Position numbers and translations under genes: made by a program
Source of the DNA: a virus
Reading direction: 5' to 3' (one strand)
IMG/VR virus record: IMGVR_UViG_3300006790_000029
Location: 1-48,947 of that record
DNA length: 48,947 nucleotides
Shown here: piece after piece, positions 1-7,830 of the stretch
How the letters are laid out: each line of letters begins with the position of its first letter
How positions within the stretch are numbered: position 1 is the first letter of the stretch
Notes under the pieces: generated by a model
Database searches by the model: none
Told to the model about the DNA's origin: nothing
What the model saw: only the letters and a program-made list of their open reading frames with translations

Positions 1-14
1 AGGAAACTAACGCA

Positions 15-155
15 ATGAATAACGCAATAGAAGTAATCAAAACACAAACCATAGTAACAATCAATGGCGAAAAATTCGAAGCAGAAATAATGACAGGTCA
101 TTCTGAACATGATGAATGGTTCGCAGAGGAGGATAATCATGGCAAAAACAAGTAA
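15..155 (+). CDS. small hypothetical protein, 46 aa
   Basis: The ATG follows an AGGAA ribosome site that begins at the first base of the window. The product is a 46-residue acidic protein (starts MNNAIEVIKT, ends EEDNHGKNK) with no recognisable domain. It overlaps the next gene by 17 bases, a coupling typical of this phage. The frame is open back to base 3, so the true start could lie upstream if sequence continues there; it joins in frame with the ORF that leaves the right end of the window. Function unknown. Confidence 0.6.
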   Translation: MNNAIEVIKTQTIVTINGEKFEAEIMTGHSEHDEWFAEEDNHGKNK

Positions 156-327
156 TAGAGCGATAAGTAAATTAAAAGCAATACTTAGTTCAGTAGTCGA
201 AGCTGAAGCTGGAGGCATGTTGTCACAAGATGCATCGTGGAATAAAGGATATGTGTCAGGTATCAGACACTGTATATACATGCTAGAAACAAATGGAGGA
301 AGGAGAAAAAATGTGCAAAGAAAATAA
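139..327 (+). CDS. small hypothetical protein, 62 aa
   Basis: The ATG at 139 is chosen over an upstream ATG at 109 because it directly follows AGAGGAGGATAATC, a strong ribosome site. The product is basic (starts MAKTSNRAISKLKA, ends RRKNVQRK) and probably helical at the N-terminus. It overlaps both neighbours slightly, so the three genes look like one translationally coupled group. No family recognised. Confidence 0.6.
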   Translation: MAKTSNRAISKLKAILSSVVEAEAGGMLSQDASWNKGYVSGIRHCIYMLETNGGRRKNVQRK

Positions 328-520
328 GCAAATATACTTTTGTGTGTATTGCAATGACCACTATACAACAAAACGTAGACATTGGAAGAAAAATATATAT
401 GATGAAACTATTTTAAATAGTTCGCAAGTTGATTCCAAAGATAATGTTATACAAAGACAATGTAAAACATGCTATCAAGTCTTCGGAACAACACATGGAT
501 TGTTAGTTTACGATGGTTAG
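311..520 (+). CDS. small zinc-ribbon-like protein, 69 aa
   Basis: The start at 311 follows GGAGGAAGGAGAAAAA; an in-frame ATG at 293 would put the ribosome site inside the gene. Two CxxC pairs are present: CVYC near residue 11 and CKTC near residue 51. This is the layout of a zinc ribbon, so a metal-binding nucleic-acid or protein-contact role is plausible but inferred. Its stop is followed within 5 bases by the structured non-coding element at 525. Confidence 0.6.
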   Translation: MCKENKQIYFCVYCNDHYTTKRRHWKKNIYDETILNSSQVDSKDNVIQRQCKTCYQVFGTTHGLLVYDG

Positions 521-524
521 TGGT

Positions 525-639
525 GAGTCTCGGTATAAAATCTCCTATAATTAGGTTTCCGAGCAAAAATGGTATGGCTAGGGTTAGTCTGTTTACGTCA
601 TGGCAGACTGGAGACTCCGCTTGTCGCCCTAGTCATACC
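525..639 (+). ncRNA. structured non-coding element with alternative pairings
   Basis: This stretch has no credible gene and several stems. CTCGG (529-533) pairs with CCGAG (559-563) around an inner CCTA/TAGG hairpin (544-547/552-555). A 13-base stem joins 571-583 (GGTATGGCTAGGG) to 627-639 (CCCTAGTCATACC) with one G-U. Inside it AGTCTG (586-591) pairs with CAGACT (604-609). GAGTCTC (525-531) is also perfectly complementary to GAGACTC (611-617), which would break the first stem. Mutually exclusive helices upstream of a gene at 679 suggest a cis-regulatory RNA or a small RNA. It does not fold as a tRNA. Class unknown. Confidence 0.6.
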
Positions 640-678
640 TATATAATTTAAAACAATAACGAAAAAAGGATAACGATA

Positions 679-1056
679 ATGAATAAATCAAAACAAAAAG
701 GCATCGCATTGAGCGTTGCAATACTAAACTCAATGATATATGATTTGATAATGCTATGGCATAAAGAAGTAGAACATCATACTGGTGTAGATATGAAACC
801 ACGATTTGATGAAAATTTAATTAAATATGTAAACAATGCTATGGAAGCAACAAAAAGCATGTTTGAAGTAATATCAATTCCAGATAATGGCTTTAGAAAA
901 TCTGTAGATTACACTGTCTGTAAGGAATTATTGTTAGAGTTCCAAAAAGCAATGGCTGAACTAAAACAGATAGATAAAAAAGATCTAAATGAAGATGGTT
1001 CGTTTAAAACAAAAAGACCAACAATAGATGATGCAATAAATGGAGACATAAATTGA
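679..1056 (+). CDS. hypothetical protein, 125 aa
   Basis: The ATG follows AAAAAAGGATAACGATA. This is the first gene after the structured element at 525-639, so it is the obvious target if that element is cis-acting. The predicted protein is mostly helical, soluble and mildly basic (starts MNKSKQKGIALSVA; ends TIDDAINGDIN), with no recognised motif. Its stop overlaps the next ATG by one base (TGATG), implying coupled translation. Function unknown. Confidence 0.65.
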   Translation: MNKSKQKGIALSVAILNSMIYDLIMLWHKEVEHHTGVDMKPRFDENLIKYVNNAMEATKSMFEVISIPDNGFRKSVDYTVCKELLLEFQKAMAELKQIDKKDLNEDGSFKTKRPTIDDAINGDIN

Positions 1057-1217
1057 TGGAAAAAGTATATGAAAAAAGATTAGTGTCAGTTGATGAATAT
1101 CAACAAATAAAAGAAAGACTAGTCTATAATGACACATGGGCAGTAAATCAATTAATTAAAGCACTTGCTGATGCAGAAATATTATACTTTGAAAAAAAAG
1201 GAGACCAAAATGGATAA
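1056..1217 (+). CDS. small hypothetical protein, 53 aa
   Basis: The start overlaps the upstream stop (TGATG) and the 3' end overlaps the next gene by 8 bases. The product begins MEKVYEKRLVSVDEYQ and ends YFEKKGDQNG; the VDEYQQIKERL segment is likely helical. It has no separate strong ribosome site, so it probably depends on coupling to the 125-residue gene. No family recognised. Confidence 0.55.
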   Translation: MEKVYEKRLVSVDEYQQIKERLVYNDTWAVNQLIKALADAEILYFEKKGDQNG

Positions 1218-1407
1218 TGATAAAGAAATATCAATAGAAAATTTTACTGAATACATGTATGGTTTTAAGCATGATATAAAAGATAAATTATTATTAGAAA
1301 CATTGGTTCTTATTGCAACTGAAATAAGAGGCATATCAACAAGGATGTTAATTTTGCATAAAACATTAAAAGATATAAATAAATCACTGGAGGAAATGAA
1401 TGGATAA
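1210..1407 (+). CDS. small helical protein, 65 aa
   Basis: The start at 1210 is chosen because AAAGGAGACCAAA precedes it; an in-frame upstream start at 1165 has no such site. The product (starts MDNDKEISIENFTEYM) is acidic then helical, with a heptad-like C-terminus (HKTLKDINKSLEEMNG) that could form a short coiled coil. It sits in the run of small coupled genes before the ParB-like gene. Function unknown. Confidence 0.55.
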   Translation: MDNDKEISIENFTEYMYGFKHDIKDKLLLETLVLIATEIRGISTRMLILHKTLKDINKSLEEMNG

Positions 1408-1636
1408 ATATTACACTAGTTCATCTAAAGGCAAGATACTAATAGCTGACATGGACACAAAGCACTTGTATTTTGCACACAAAAAATTAGGCAATACAAT
1501 ATTTGTAACAACAACTGATGATGGTCGCAGAGTTACAAAACATGGAAGAGACACTCAAGAATACAAAGACTTGGCAGAAGAATTGTCTAAAAGACCAACA
1601 CAAGATTACTTAACCCCTATATATAAATATAAATAA
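1400..1636 (+). CDS. small hypothetical protein, 78 aa
   Basis: GGAGG (1388-1392) lies 7 bases before the ATG, and the gene overlaps the previous one by 8 bases. The product is basic and beta-rich (starts MDKYYTSSSKGKILIADMD; ends LTPIYKYK). No motif recognised. It ends 15 bases before the ParB-like gene and is probably co-transcribed with it. Confidence 0.6.
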   Translation: MDKYYTSSSKGKILIADMDTKHLYFAHKKLGNTIFVTTTDDGRRVTKHGRDTQEYKDLAEELSKRPTQDYLTPIYKYK

Positions 1637-1651
1637 AAAGGAGAAAACCCC

Positions 1652-3337
1652 ATGAATACAATACCAATAGATAAAATCATATCTGAAGGCAATGTACGCT
1701 TGAATGTAGTAAATAGTAAAAACCCTGCATATAAAGCTCTGAAGAATAATATTGCGGCAATAGGTGTACAAACACCAATTACTTATCGCAAAAGCGGAGA
1801 TAACTATGTAGTAATTAATGGTCATATGCGTGTTCAAATAGCTAAAGAACTAAAACTAAAAGACATACCAGCATATGAATCAAACGGAAAGGTAGATGAT
1901 ACAACAAAACAATTATCTACAAATGTGTTTACTGTTGGAATGAGCTATGTTGATTTAGCTTATGCTATACAAGAATTGCAAGCAAAAGGCATTGTTAAAA
2001 CTAAAAAGGACTTAGCTACACATTTTGGCAAAAGTGCTAAAATTATTAACATTGCAGTTGCATTGAGCAATCTTCATAGTTTTATACTAGAAGCATTTAC
2101 TGAGCTAAATCCTATGCAAAGTAACAATCTAATAAATTGTCTTGAAACAATATCAAGAGTTACAATTGCAAGACAAGAGAGCGTTATGGTCGATTTGTTG
2201 AGGATAGAAGATGAAGGAGACTTCGTAAGAGAAAATGTTGTAAGAGAAATAGATGATTATGGATGGGGAAGTCAAAACTTTGAATCATTTTGTGAGGATA
2301 TGGTCGAAGAACTCACATCTGATGAACGAAGATTACAATATCTAAAAGATACTGTTGGCATAGATAAGCTAAGAGCATACGAAGAAAGCTATGGTGTAAC
2401 ACATGAGTTTACAGGAACATTGTTTAAAGAGTATGAGTCAGAGCAGTTTACAACTGATCAAGATATACTAAACGAAATGTTCTTAAATGAAACAGAAATG
2501 GGTGCATTCTTAACAAAAAATAGTATAGAGATAAAAGATTGCCCTCGTTCTGAATACACAATTCATTTTGATTGGAATGATAAATTGTCAAAGATAAAAG
2601 CTAGAGTTAAGAAAGATACTGATTTCCCAATCTCAAAAGTGACAATAGATGGTTGGAATGGTAACTCTTGGCATCCTCAGTTCTATGTATCTATACCAAA
2701 AACAGCAGTAGAAGATTCACCAACTGTAAATGATACTGATGTTGAAGTTGCTGCAACAGATGCAAAAGACCCTTATCAATTATATTACAATAAGTTCAAC
2801 AAATGGCTTGCTGGATTTATTGTTGATTATATTGATAGAAAAGTCTTTACAAGACAAAGAGATGAAAATGGAAACCTTATTGTACTACAATGGTTGATAT
2901 ACGAATTACAAGCTAGTATGATTCTTGATTTACCATATCGTTATGAAGGTGACCAAGCTCCAACTTATCATCCTTTGCATGATGAAAAGATAGATACTGA
3001 TGAGCAAATGCTAGAACAAATGACTAGACTTTGGTTTGAACAAAAATCAAGTAATGCTGATTTCGCAACACTTGACGTATTGTTTGACAAGCTAGGCATT
3101 CAATCTTGCATTGATGTAGCAAAAGAAGTATTTTTGAATGATGCAACAGCTAGAGATGAATACTTTAAAGTCCTATCAAAATCAGACCTAGTAGAATTAA
3201 CAGGTCTAGATAGTAAAACATCTAAAGATACATTAGTAGAAAACGCTACTAATATTGCTTGGTCAGATGTTCCATTCATAGATTTGGTAGGCACAAACAA
3301 GGGTAGTGGTTCAAACTCACTTAAAGCATATCTTTAA
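1652..3337 (+). CDS. ParB/Srx-fold protein, 561 aa
   Basis: The N-terminal ~75 residues have the ParB/sulfiredoxin-like nuclease-fold pattern: an opening IPIDKI strand, then INGHMR at about residues 55-60, matching the GHxR box of ParB N-terminal domains. A helix-turn-helix-like stretch follows (TKKDLATHFGKSAKIINIA, about 116-134), as in ParB. The remaining ~400 residues are unrecognised and make this longer than chromosomal ParB proteins. No ParA partner is present, so plasmid-type partition is unlikely; in phages such proteins are usually DNA-binding or nuclease factors of the replication region. AAAAAGGAGAAAACCCC precedes the ATG and a hairpin follows the stop. Confidence 0.7.
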   Translation: MNTIPIDKIISEGNVRLNVVNSKNPAYKALKNNIAAIGVQTPITYRKSGDNYVVINGHMRVQIAKELKLKDIPAYESNGKVDDTTKQLSTNVFTVGMSYVDLAYAIQELQAKGIVKTKKDLATHFGKSAKIINIAVALSNLHSFILEAFTELNPMQSNNLINCLETISRVTIARQESVMVDLLRIEDEGDFVRENVVREIDDYGWGSQNFESFCEDMVEELTSDERRLQYLKDTVGIDKLRAYEESYGVTHEFTGTLFKEYESEQFTTDQDILNEMFLNETEMGAFLTKNSIEIKDCPRSEYTIHFDWNDKLSKIKARVKKDTDFPISKVTIDGWNGNSWHPQFYVSIPKTAVEDSPTVNDTDVEVAATDAKDPYQLYYNKFNKWLAGFIVDYIDRKVFTRQRDENGNLIVLQWLIYELQASMILDLPYRYEGDQAPTYHPLHDEKIDTDEQMLEQMTRLWFEQKSSNADFATLDVLFDKLGIQSCIDVAKEVFLNDATARDEYFKVLSKSDLVELTGLDSKTSKDTLVENATNIAWSDVPFIDLVGTNKGSGSNSLKAYL

Positions 3338-3349
3338 TTGACCCCACAT

Positions 3350-3388
3350 GGGAGGGGATTGCATACCTGATAACGTAATCCCCTTCCC
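3350..3388 (+). terminator. hairpin after the ParB-like gene
   Basis: GGGAGGGGATT (3350-3360) pairs with AATCCCCTTCCC (3377-3388), one base bulged, with a 16-base loop. No T-run follows, so it may be a partial terminator, a processing site or an mRNA-stabilising stem. The following ~65 bases up to 3454 are very AT-rich and could hold a promoter, but no clear -35/-10 pair is seen. Confidence 0.5.
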
Positions 3389-3454
3389 CCTATCTATAAT
3401 AATATTAGGATTTATAGTTATTTTAAAGTATATTTAATAGGAGGAGAAAACGCA

Positions 3455-3832
3455 ATGAGTAACGATATAATTAACCGAGTAGAAATGATTCTACGAAAGC
3501 ACCCAACAACTAGAGATAACGACAGTAGACTTACATTCATGTACTACACAAAGTATGTGCCAATGTTTTATTTACCACTTGATAATGGTAACAACTACGA
3601 AGCAATGGATGTCGTAAAATTCTTTAGATTACTATCTAATAAACAAATATCTTCTATGTCAAGTATTGGCAGAGCAAGACGTAAAGTACAAGAAACATTT
3701 CCTGAACTTCGTGGCAAAGAATACAATAAAAGACAGGCTAATCAAAAGAATGTAGTAGAAAATGTAAAACTTTATGAAGTACAAACAAGAAACCGCATAC
3801 AAGAGGAGACATACAATGATAAATTTAAATAA
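3455..3832 (+). CDS. conserved-looking hypothetical protein, 125 aa
   Basis: AGGAGGAGAAAACGCA precedes the ATG, one of the strongest ribosome sites in the window. The protein contains a basic helical segment (IGRARRKVQETFPELRG, about residues 71-87) that suggests DNA or RNA contact; similar segments occur in small phage proteins beside recombination genes, but I cannot name a family. It overlaps the nuclease gene by 17 bases, so the two are likely coupled. Function unknown; a role with the recombination genes is inference from position. Confidence 0.65.
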   Translation: MSNDIINRVEMILRKHPTTRDNDSRLTFMYYTKYVPMFYLPLDNGNNYEAMDVVKFFRLLSNKQISSMSSIGRARRKVQETFPELRGKEYNKRQANQKNVVENVKLYEVQTRNRIQEETYNDKFK

Positions 3833-4586
3833 ACCAGATATAATAAAAGCATATGATCTATATCTAAAATCAAATGATGTTACAAAACAGATGACAAGAG
3901 CATCTCAAAGTGGCAATAGAATGTCAGCATCTAGTGCTGGTTCATGTGCTAAAAAACAATGGTACGATAAAAATCATCCTAATTTAAGAGAACCATTTAA
4001 GACAGAAACATTACGAATATTTCAAGTAGGTAATTTAATTGGCGATGACCTTGATGCTGCAATGAACATGAATCTTTTAGATTTTCCAAATAAATATGCA
4101 GAAGAATACATTACAAATGACGATTACAATTTAGGTGGTAGTTTTGATTTACTAATTGTCAAAGACAACAAAGGTTATTTGTACGATTACAAAACTGCTA
4201 ATACATGGGCATGGACAAAACAATTTGGTAAGAAAAGAGCCATTGATTCTACAAGTGGCGACCAATATAGATTTCAATTAGGCACATATGCATGGTTATT
4301 ATCTCAAGATAAATACAAAGAAAAGTATGAATACGAAGAGATAGTATATATGGCTTTGATTGGATATAATAAAAACGATAGTAAAATAAACGAAGTAGAA
4401 GTACCAATGAACTTTGTTGATTTTGCTAAAAGATACTGGGATGAAGCAAAAATAGTTGTTGATAGCACACAAGAACCAGAGCAATCTAAGACTGTACCTT
4501 TTATGTCTTGGGAATGTAAAAGTTATTGTAGTTATAGCAAAATTTGTAACAACCCTGTAAACCCTAACTACGAAGGAGCGAGTTAA
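3816..4586 (+). CDS. Cas4/RecB-like PD-(D/E)XK exonuclease with Fe-S cysteines, 256 aa
   Basis: The ATG at 3816 follows AAGAGGAGACATACA and is preferred to the in-frame ATG at 3774. Nuclease-fold residues are visible: GGSFDLLI (D111), YDYK (D124, K126) and a QxxxY-type element (Q154). Four cysteines, C44 and C234/C238/C244, match the Fe-S arrangement of Cas4/AddB-type nucleases. The family resects DNA ends with 5' or 3' polarity. The next genes encode an annealing protein and an SSB-like protein, so the three probably form a phage recombination module. The stop overlaps the next start (TAATG). Confidence 0.8.
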   Translation: MINLNKPDIIKAYDLYLKSNDVTKQMTRASQSGNRMSASSAGSCAKKQWYDKNHPNLREPFKTETLRIFQVGNLIGDDLDAAMNMNLLDFPNKYAEEYITNDDYNLGGSFDLLIVKDNKGYLYDYKTANTWAWTKQFGKKRAIDSTSGDQYRFQLGTYAWLLSQDKYKEKYEYEEIVYMALIGYNKNDSKINEVEVPMNFVDFAKRYWDEAKIVVDSTQEPEQSKTVPFMSWECKSYCSYSKICNNPVNPNYEGAS

Positions 4587-5287
4587 TGAAACGTAAAAAC
4601 CCAAACCGAAAAGCAAAAGCAATACAAGATGTTGCACCTCAAATACCAACTGATATAGCTGAAATGCAAAGTCGTGAGCATATAATGCGTACTCTTGCAA
4701 CTGCTAGGTCAGAAGTACCTACACCTAAAACACAAATTAAAAAGAAAGGTGATGGTACAGATTATGTTGAAGAAGCATGGATGAGACATATGCTTGACAA
4801 ACATTTTCCAAATTGGTCATGGGTGCATGCAGGTGATAATCCTGTACAATTTTTAGGTGGCGAATGGGTAACAGTATCTGGTACACTAACAATAAATGAC
4901 AATGGTGTACAAAGATATTTCTTTAGTCCAGGTTCTGCAAGAGTGCAGTTTAAAAAAGGACAACCACATACACCTGAAAATGTTGTGAATATTGACTATA
5001 ACGTTGCGAGTGCAAACTCAAATGCATTAAAAAGAGCAATCAATAGATTGTGTCATATTGCAGATGATGTTTATCGCAAACAAATACTTGATCTTGGTGA
5101 AGAAGAACATGCTCTTTTCAGAGAGTTGTTTGACGAACTAAGAGAAAGCAACAAAGACAAGGTTGATGAGCTAAATAAATTGCAAAACAATCTTAACACA
5201 AAGATAAAAGCTGGTAGTATTAATGTAACTAATTACGAACTAGCATTTAACGAAATAAAAAACCGATATGAAAAGGAGAGTAAATAA
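4586..5287 (+). CDS. Rad52-like single-strand annealing protein (probable), 233 aa
   Basis: The core (about residues 75-155) has an EWVTVSGTLTI beta segment followed by NVASANSNALKRAINRLC and ADDVYRK. This resembles the Rad52/Sak family signature in which an alternating Ser/Asn/Ala helix with KRA precedes a 'G..LY' element. The charged C-terminus (about 175-230) is probably coiled coil. Such proteins anneal complementary single strands coated by SSB. Position between an end-resecting nuclease and an SSB-like gene supports the call. Start and stop overlap the neighbours (TAATG at both ends). An Erf-type annealing protein is the main alternative. Confidence 0.55.
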   Translation: MKRKNPNRKAKAIQDVAPQIPTDIAEMQSREHIMRTLATARSEVPTPKTQIKKKGDGTDYVEEAWMRHMLDKHFPNWSWVHAGDNPVQFLGGEWVTVSGTLTINDNGVQRYFFSPGSARVQFKKGQPHTPENVVNIDYNVASANSNALKRAINRLCHIADDVYRKQILDLGEEEHALFRELFDELRESNKDKVDELNKLQNNLNTKIKAGSINVTNYELAFNEIKNRYEKESK

Positions 5288-5907
5288 TGGCTTTATTAGA
5301 CATGGAAACAACTACGTTTGTACCTTCAGATAGACCACAACAATCAAGAGAAATAGTTGCAGAAGGTAAGTACAAAGCAATTATTGTGGCTGTAGAAAGG
5401 AAGCAACAAGATAAAGTAATACCAAGTCGTACAGAAGATGGTGTTAATCATGTTGCTGATATGCTACAAGTCGAGTATAAAATTAGTGATGAAAATGCTA
5501 ATCATGCTGGTAGACATATATGGTCTAGTCCTATATGGATATGGAAAGACACACCACATATTAAAGCTCTTGGCTTAGACACCCTTCTACATGTACCAAA
5601 CACAAATAACAACTTTAGATATCATAAGTTTCTTGAAGTTGCTGGATATGATATAGAAGAAAAAGTAGTTGAAGTTGAAGATAGTAATGGTAAAACAGTA
5701 AAGCGTAAAGCTTATACATTACCTGTCGAACTTGACCTTGACCAAGCTTCTGGTACACAATGTGTAATTAGCGTTGTGCATGAGAAGTGGACAAATAAAG
5801 AAGGTGAAGAAATGACAACTGCTAAAGAAAGAGGATTGTTTGAATTAGAAGGTGCTAGTAAAGTAGAAATAGCATCTAAAGATGATGACGATGACCTACC
5901 ATTCTAA
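5287..5907 (+). CDS. ssb: single-stranded DNA-binding protein-like, 206 aa
   Basis: The protein ends in DDDDDLPF, the acidic tail with terminal aromatic residue that bacterial and phage SSBs use to recruit partner enzymes. The body is beta-rich (GKYKAIIVAVERK; HIWSSPIWIW; TQCVISVVHEKW), consistent with an OB fold of the phage type, though not a standard bacterial SSB sequence. It begins at the overlapping TAATG of the annealing-protein gene. A hairpin pair follows the stop, so the recombination operon probably ends or is attenuated here. The functional call rests mainly on the tail and context. Confidence 0.7.
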   Translation: MALLDMETTTFVPSDRPQQSREIVAEGKYKAIIVAVERKQQDKVIPSRTEDGVNHVADMLQVEYKISDENANHAGRHIWSSPIWIWKDTPHIKALGLDTLLHVPNTNNNFRYHKFLEVAGYDIEEKVVEVEDSNGKTVKRKAYTLPVELDLDQASGTQCVISVVHEKWTNKEGEEMTTAKERGLFELEGASKVEIASKDDDDDLPF

Positions 5908-5910
5908 TCT

Positions 5911-5930
5911 ATAGGTATTAATTTACCTAT
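5911..5930 (+). other. perfect 7-bp hairpin after the SSB-like gene
   Basis: ATAGGTA (5911-5917) pairs perfectly with TACCTAT (5924-5930) around TTAATT, starting three bases after the SSB-like stop codon. It sits directly before the larger terminator hairpin and may protect the mRNA 3' end. Confidence 0.45.
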
Positions 5931-5935
5931 TAACG

Positions 5936-5980
5936 ATAGGGGGGATGAGGCAAGTGGTCTGCTTGTATTCCCCCTATTTT
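5936..5980 (+). terminator. probable rho-independent terminator
   Basis: ATAGGGGG (5936-5943) pairs with CCCCCTAT (5970-5977), and an inner CAAG/CTTG stem caps it. TTTT follows within AATTTAAAAG. It ends the recombination module. The T-run is short, so read-through into the 6001 gene is likely. Confidence 0.6.
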
Positions 5981-6000
5981 AATTTAAAAGAGGATAAAAT

Positions 6001-6234
6001 ATGTCTGATGATAAAAACTTGCAAGACATGATAGCAGAAGGCTATCGTCTAAATCAAAACTATGCAGAGTTTGATAGATTCATTAAAGAAGAATTTGGCG
6101 GCAGTTTAGAAGACATGACTGAATGGGTATTTAGTGTGGAAGCAAGAGATAGTTTTGAAAGTAAATGGTTACATGATGCATTTGTTACAGATTTTAATAG
6201 ATGGATGAGAAATAGAGGAATATTAAACGAATGA
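6001..6234 (+). CDS. small acidic hypothetical protein, 77 aa
   Basis: AGAGGATAAAAT precedes the ATG. The product is acidic with many aromatic residues (DRFIKEEFGG; DFNRWMRNRGILNE) and likely helical. It overlaps the next gene by 4 bases (ATGA). It is first after the terminator at 5936-5980. No family recognised. Confidence 0.6.
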   Translation: MSDDKNLQDMIAEGYRLNQNYAEFDRFIKEEFGGSLEDMTEWVFSVEARDSFESKWLHDAFVTDFNRWMRNRGILNE

Positions 6235-6611
6235 GATGCCCAGCATGTGGATACACAACACAAAAACAACAACAAGCAGTAGAAGTAAAAATGATTTACA
6301 AAGATATGCCTGAACCTATTAAACAAAAGTTGTTGACTATTGGTAAAAAACTTAGACCTTTTATTGATGCACAAACAATGGCTAGACAATGGAATCAATT
6401 CATATATGCTATTGATATTGTGCCTTATGAAATAGTTCTAAGAACAATAAACCAATACTTGTTATCCGAATATCATAAAGAAGGAAAAGGTTTTGCCTAT
6501 TTAAAAGCAATGGTTCATTTGAATGTAAAAAATCATGAAAAACATAAAGCATTTGAACTTGCTAAACATGGCTCAAACCCGCCACTAATAACAAATGAGG
6601 AGGAAGAGTGA
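6231..6611 (+). CDS. zinc-knuckle-headed hypothetical protein, 126 aa
   Basis: The protein opens with MRCPACGYTTQK, a single CPxCG knuckle, followed by a helical body of about 100 residues (FAYLKAMVHLNVKNHEKHKA). One CxxC pair is only half a zinc site; a dimer or partner could complete it. The gene starts in an ATGA overlap and ends in a GTGA overlap with the next zinc-ribbon ORF, which could supply the second half. Role unknown; nucleic-acid contact is only inferred. Confidence 0.65.
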   Translation: MRCPACGYTTQKQQQAVEVKMIYKDMPEPIKQKLLTIGKKLRPFIDAQTMARQWNQFIYAIDIVPYEIVLRTINQYLLSEYHKEGKGFAYLKAMVHLNVKNHEKHKAFELAKHGSNPPLITNEEEE

Positions 6612-6742
6612 AATTAATTAAACTAAGATGTAAATGCGGTATGTTCCGTATTGACCAAGAAGATAAAAAATTGCTTCATGTGTGTGCATGGTGTGCAACA
6701 GAAGCTAATATACCCGTAATAAAAAAAGAAGGAGAAGAATAA
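6608..6742 (+). CDS. zinc-ribbon microprotein, 44 aa, GTG start
   Basis: GTG at 6608 overlaps the previous stop as GTGA and follows AGGAGGAAGA, so the non-ATG start is well supported. The protein is CxC (residues 8-10) and CxxC (26-29) separated by 15 residues, a minimal four-Cys zinc site, with an acidic-basic tail (IKKEGEE). The stop overlaps the next ATG (TAATG). It was below normal gene-calling length but start, overlaps and cysteine spacing all agree. Confidence 0.6.
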   Translation: MKLIKLRCKCGMFRIDQEDKKLLHVCAWCATEANIPVIKKEGEE

Positions 6743-6915
6743 TGGGAAAAATGAAAGAGTATGCACTAGAACTAGAAGAACAAAGTAACGATGCAGAAGC
6801 TGATTACTTTGAACACGCTATGAATAATCCGTGGCTAGACCTAGACATTAAAGAACAAAAGATACAAAGGTATCTTGAAGAAAAAGCAAACAAAAAAGAA
6901 GGAGAAACAAAATGA
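6742..6915 (+). CDS. small charged hypothetical protein, 57 aa
   Basis: The ATG overlaps the previous stop (TAATG) and AGAAGGAGAAGA precedes it. The product is rich in Glu and Lys (LELEEQSNDAEADYFEHA; IQRYLEEKANKKEGETK) and probably helical. The stop overlaps the next start (ATGA), so it is part of a tightly coupled set leading to the DUF932 gene. Function unknown. Confidence 0.6.
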   Translation: MGKMKEYALELEEQSNDAEADYFEHAMNNPWLDLDIKEQKIQRYLEEKANKKEGETK

Positions 6916-7808
6916 TCAAACCAAAACAAGACTACCCATTTGACTGGGATGTAAAAACAGGTCCAATATATGATGCTGGAAACGAACTAATAAAAGGTTT
7001 CCATGAAATATATAGAGATGATACAAAAGAAACTCTTCATGTAGCATCTGAAAGATATTATCCAATATCTAACAGAGACTTTATGAATACAGTTGATGTG
7101 CTTGAACAAGAATATGGTTGTAAAGTAACAGGTGCTGGTTCATTTAAAAATGGTGCAGAAGTGTATGTTCAAATGGAAAACAATGACTTTGTTAATGATA
7201 TAATTCCTGGCGATAAAAATGGCGAAGTCAAAGGTTATGTTACACTTGCAAATAGTCATAACGGAGGACTTGCATTTAAGTTCTTTGCTGGTATGATTCG
7301 CATATGGTGTTCTAATACATGGACTGCTGCTATTAAAAATGATAACATGAGACCTATGCTATCTGTAAAACATACTGCAACAGGTACAGAAAGAGTAAGG
7401 CAGTTTGCTGATAACATAGCTGAGATAGCTAGAATACAAGAAGCTAGTACTTATGCTATCAAAACAAAGGCTCTTGTACAAACATACAATAATCATGTTG
7501 AGTTTGGTATTGACTTATGGAGACTAGAAGAAAAGCCAAGACCATTTATGTATGTTATGGATGATGGTACAAAAGTAAAAAGATGGACAGAACCTCAACA
7601 TAGTACTAGAGGTATTAACTTGATAGATAAGCTTGGTGATTGCTATGAGAAATACAACGAAATCGAACATGGTAATTGGCGTATGTTCAATGCTGTAACA
7701 GATTTAGTAGATCATGGCAGTTCAGAAGTGAGAAAGAATAATGGATATACGATGTTTGGTAGTGGCAACACTTTGAAACTTCGTGCATTTAATCTATTAT
7801 TTAATTAA
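6912..7808 (+). CDS. DUF932 phage/plasmid-like protein, 298 aa
   Basis: Length and pattern fit DUF932: YPISNRDFMNTVDVLEQEYG early on, then GSFKNGAEVYVQMEN, and GLAFKFFAGMIRIWCSNTW in the middle. DUF932 proteins are common in phages and plasmids next to recombination and replication genes; their biochemical role is not established. It starts in an ATGA overlap after AAAGAAGGAGAAACAA. The structured element at 7831-7985 begins 22 bases after its stop. Confidence 0.7.
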   Translation: MIKPKQDYPFDWDVKTGPIYDAGNELIKGFHEIYRDDTKETLHVASERYYPISNRDFMNTVDVLEQEYGCKVTGAGSFKNGAEVYVQMENNDFVNDIIPGDKNGEVKGYVTLANSHNGGLAFKFFAGMIRIWCSNTWTAAIKNDNMRPMLSVKHTATGTERVRQFADNIAEIARIQEASTYAIKTKALVQTYNNHVEFGIDLWRLEEKPRPFMYVMDDGTKVKRWTEPQHSTRGINLIDKLGDCYEKYNEIEHGNWRMFNAVTDLVDHGSSEVRKNNGYTMFGSGNTLKLRAFNLLFN

Positions 7809-7830
7809 GTTGTAACCCTTTTTAAAAGAA

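Noticed and set aside
571-639. tRNA-like length and 7-bp acceptor-like ends (GGTATGG...TCATACC).
   Set aside because: No T-arm (no GTTC-type loop), no anticodon arm with a 7-base loop, and the paired ends extend to 13 bp, which a tRNA does not have.
469-651. 60-codon forward frame between the zinc-ribbon gene and 679.
   Set aside because: It crosses the folded region, overlaps the preceding gene heavily, lacks a ribosome site and has atypical composition.
4299-4700. 133-codon leftward frame opposite the nuclease and annealing-protein genes.
   Set aside because: Antisense shadow of two well-supported genes, with hydrophobic Tyr/Phe-rich composition typical of such shadows.
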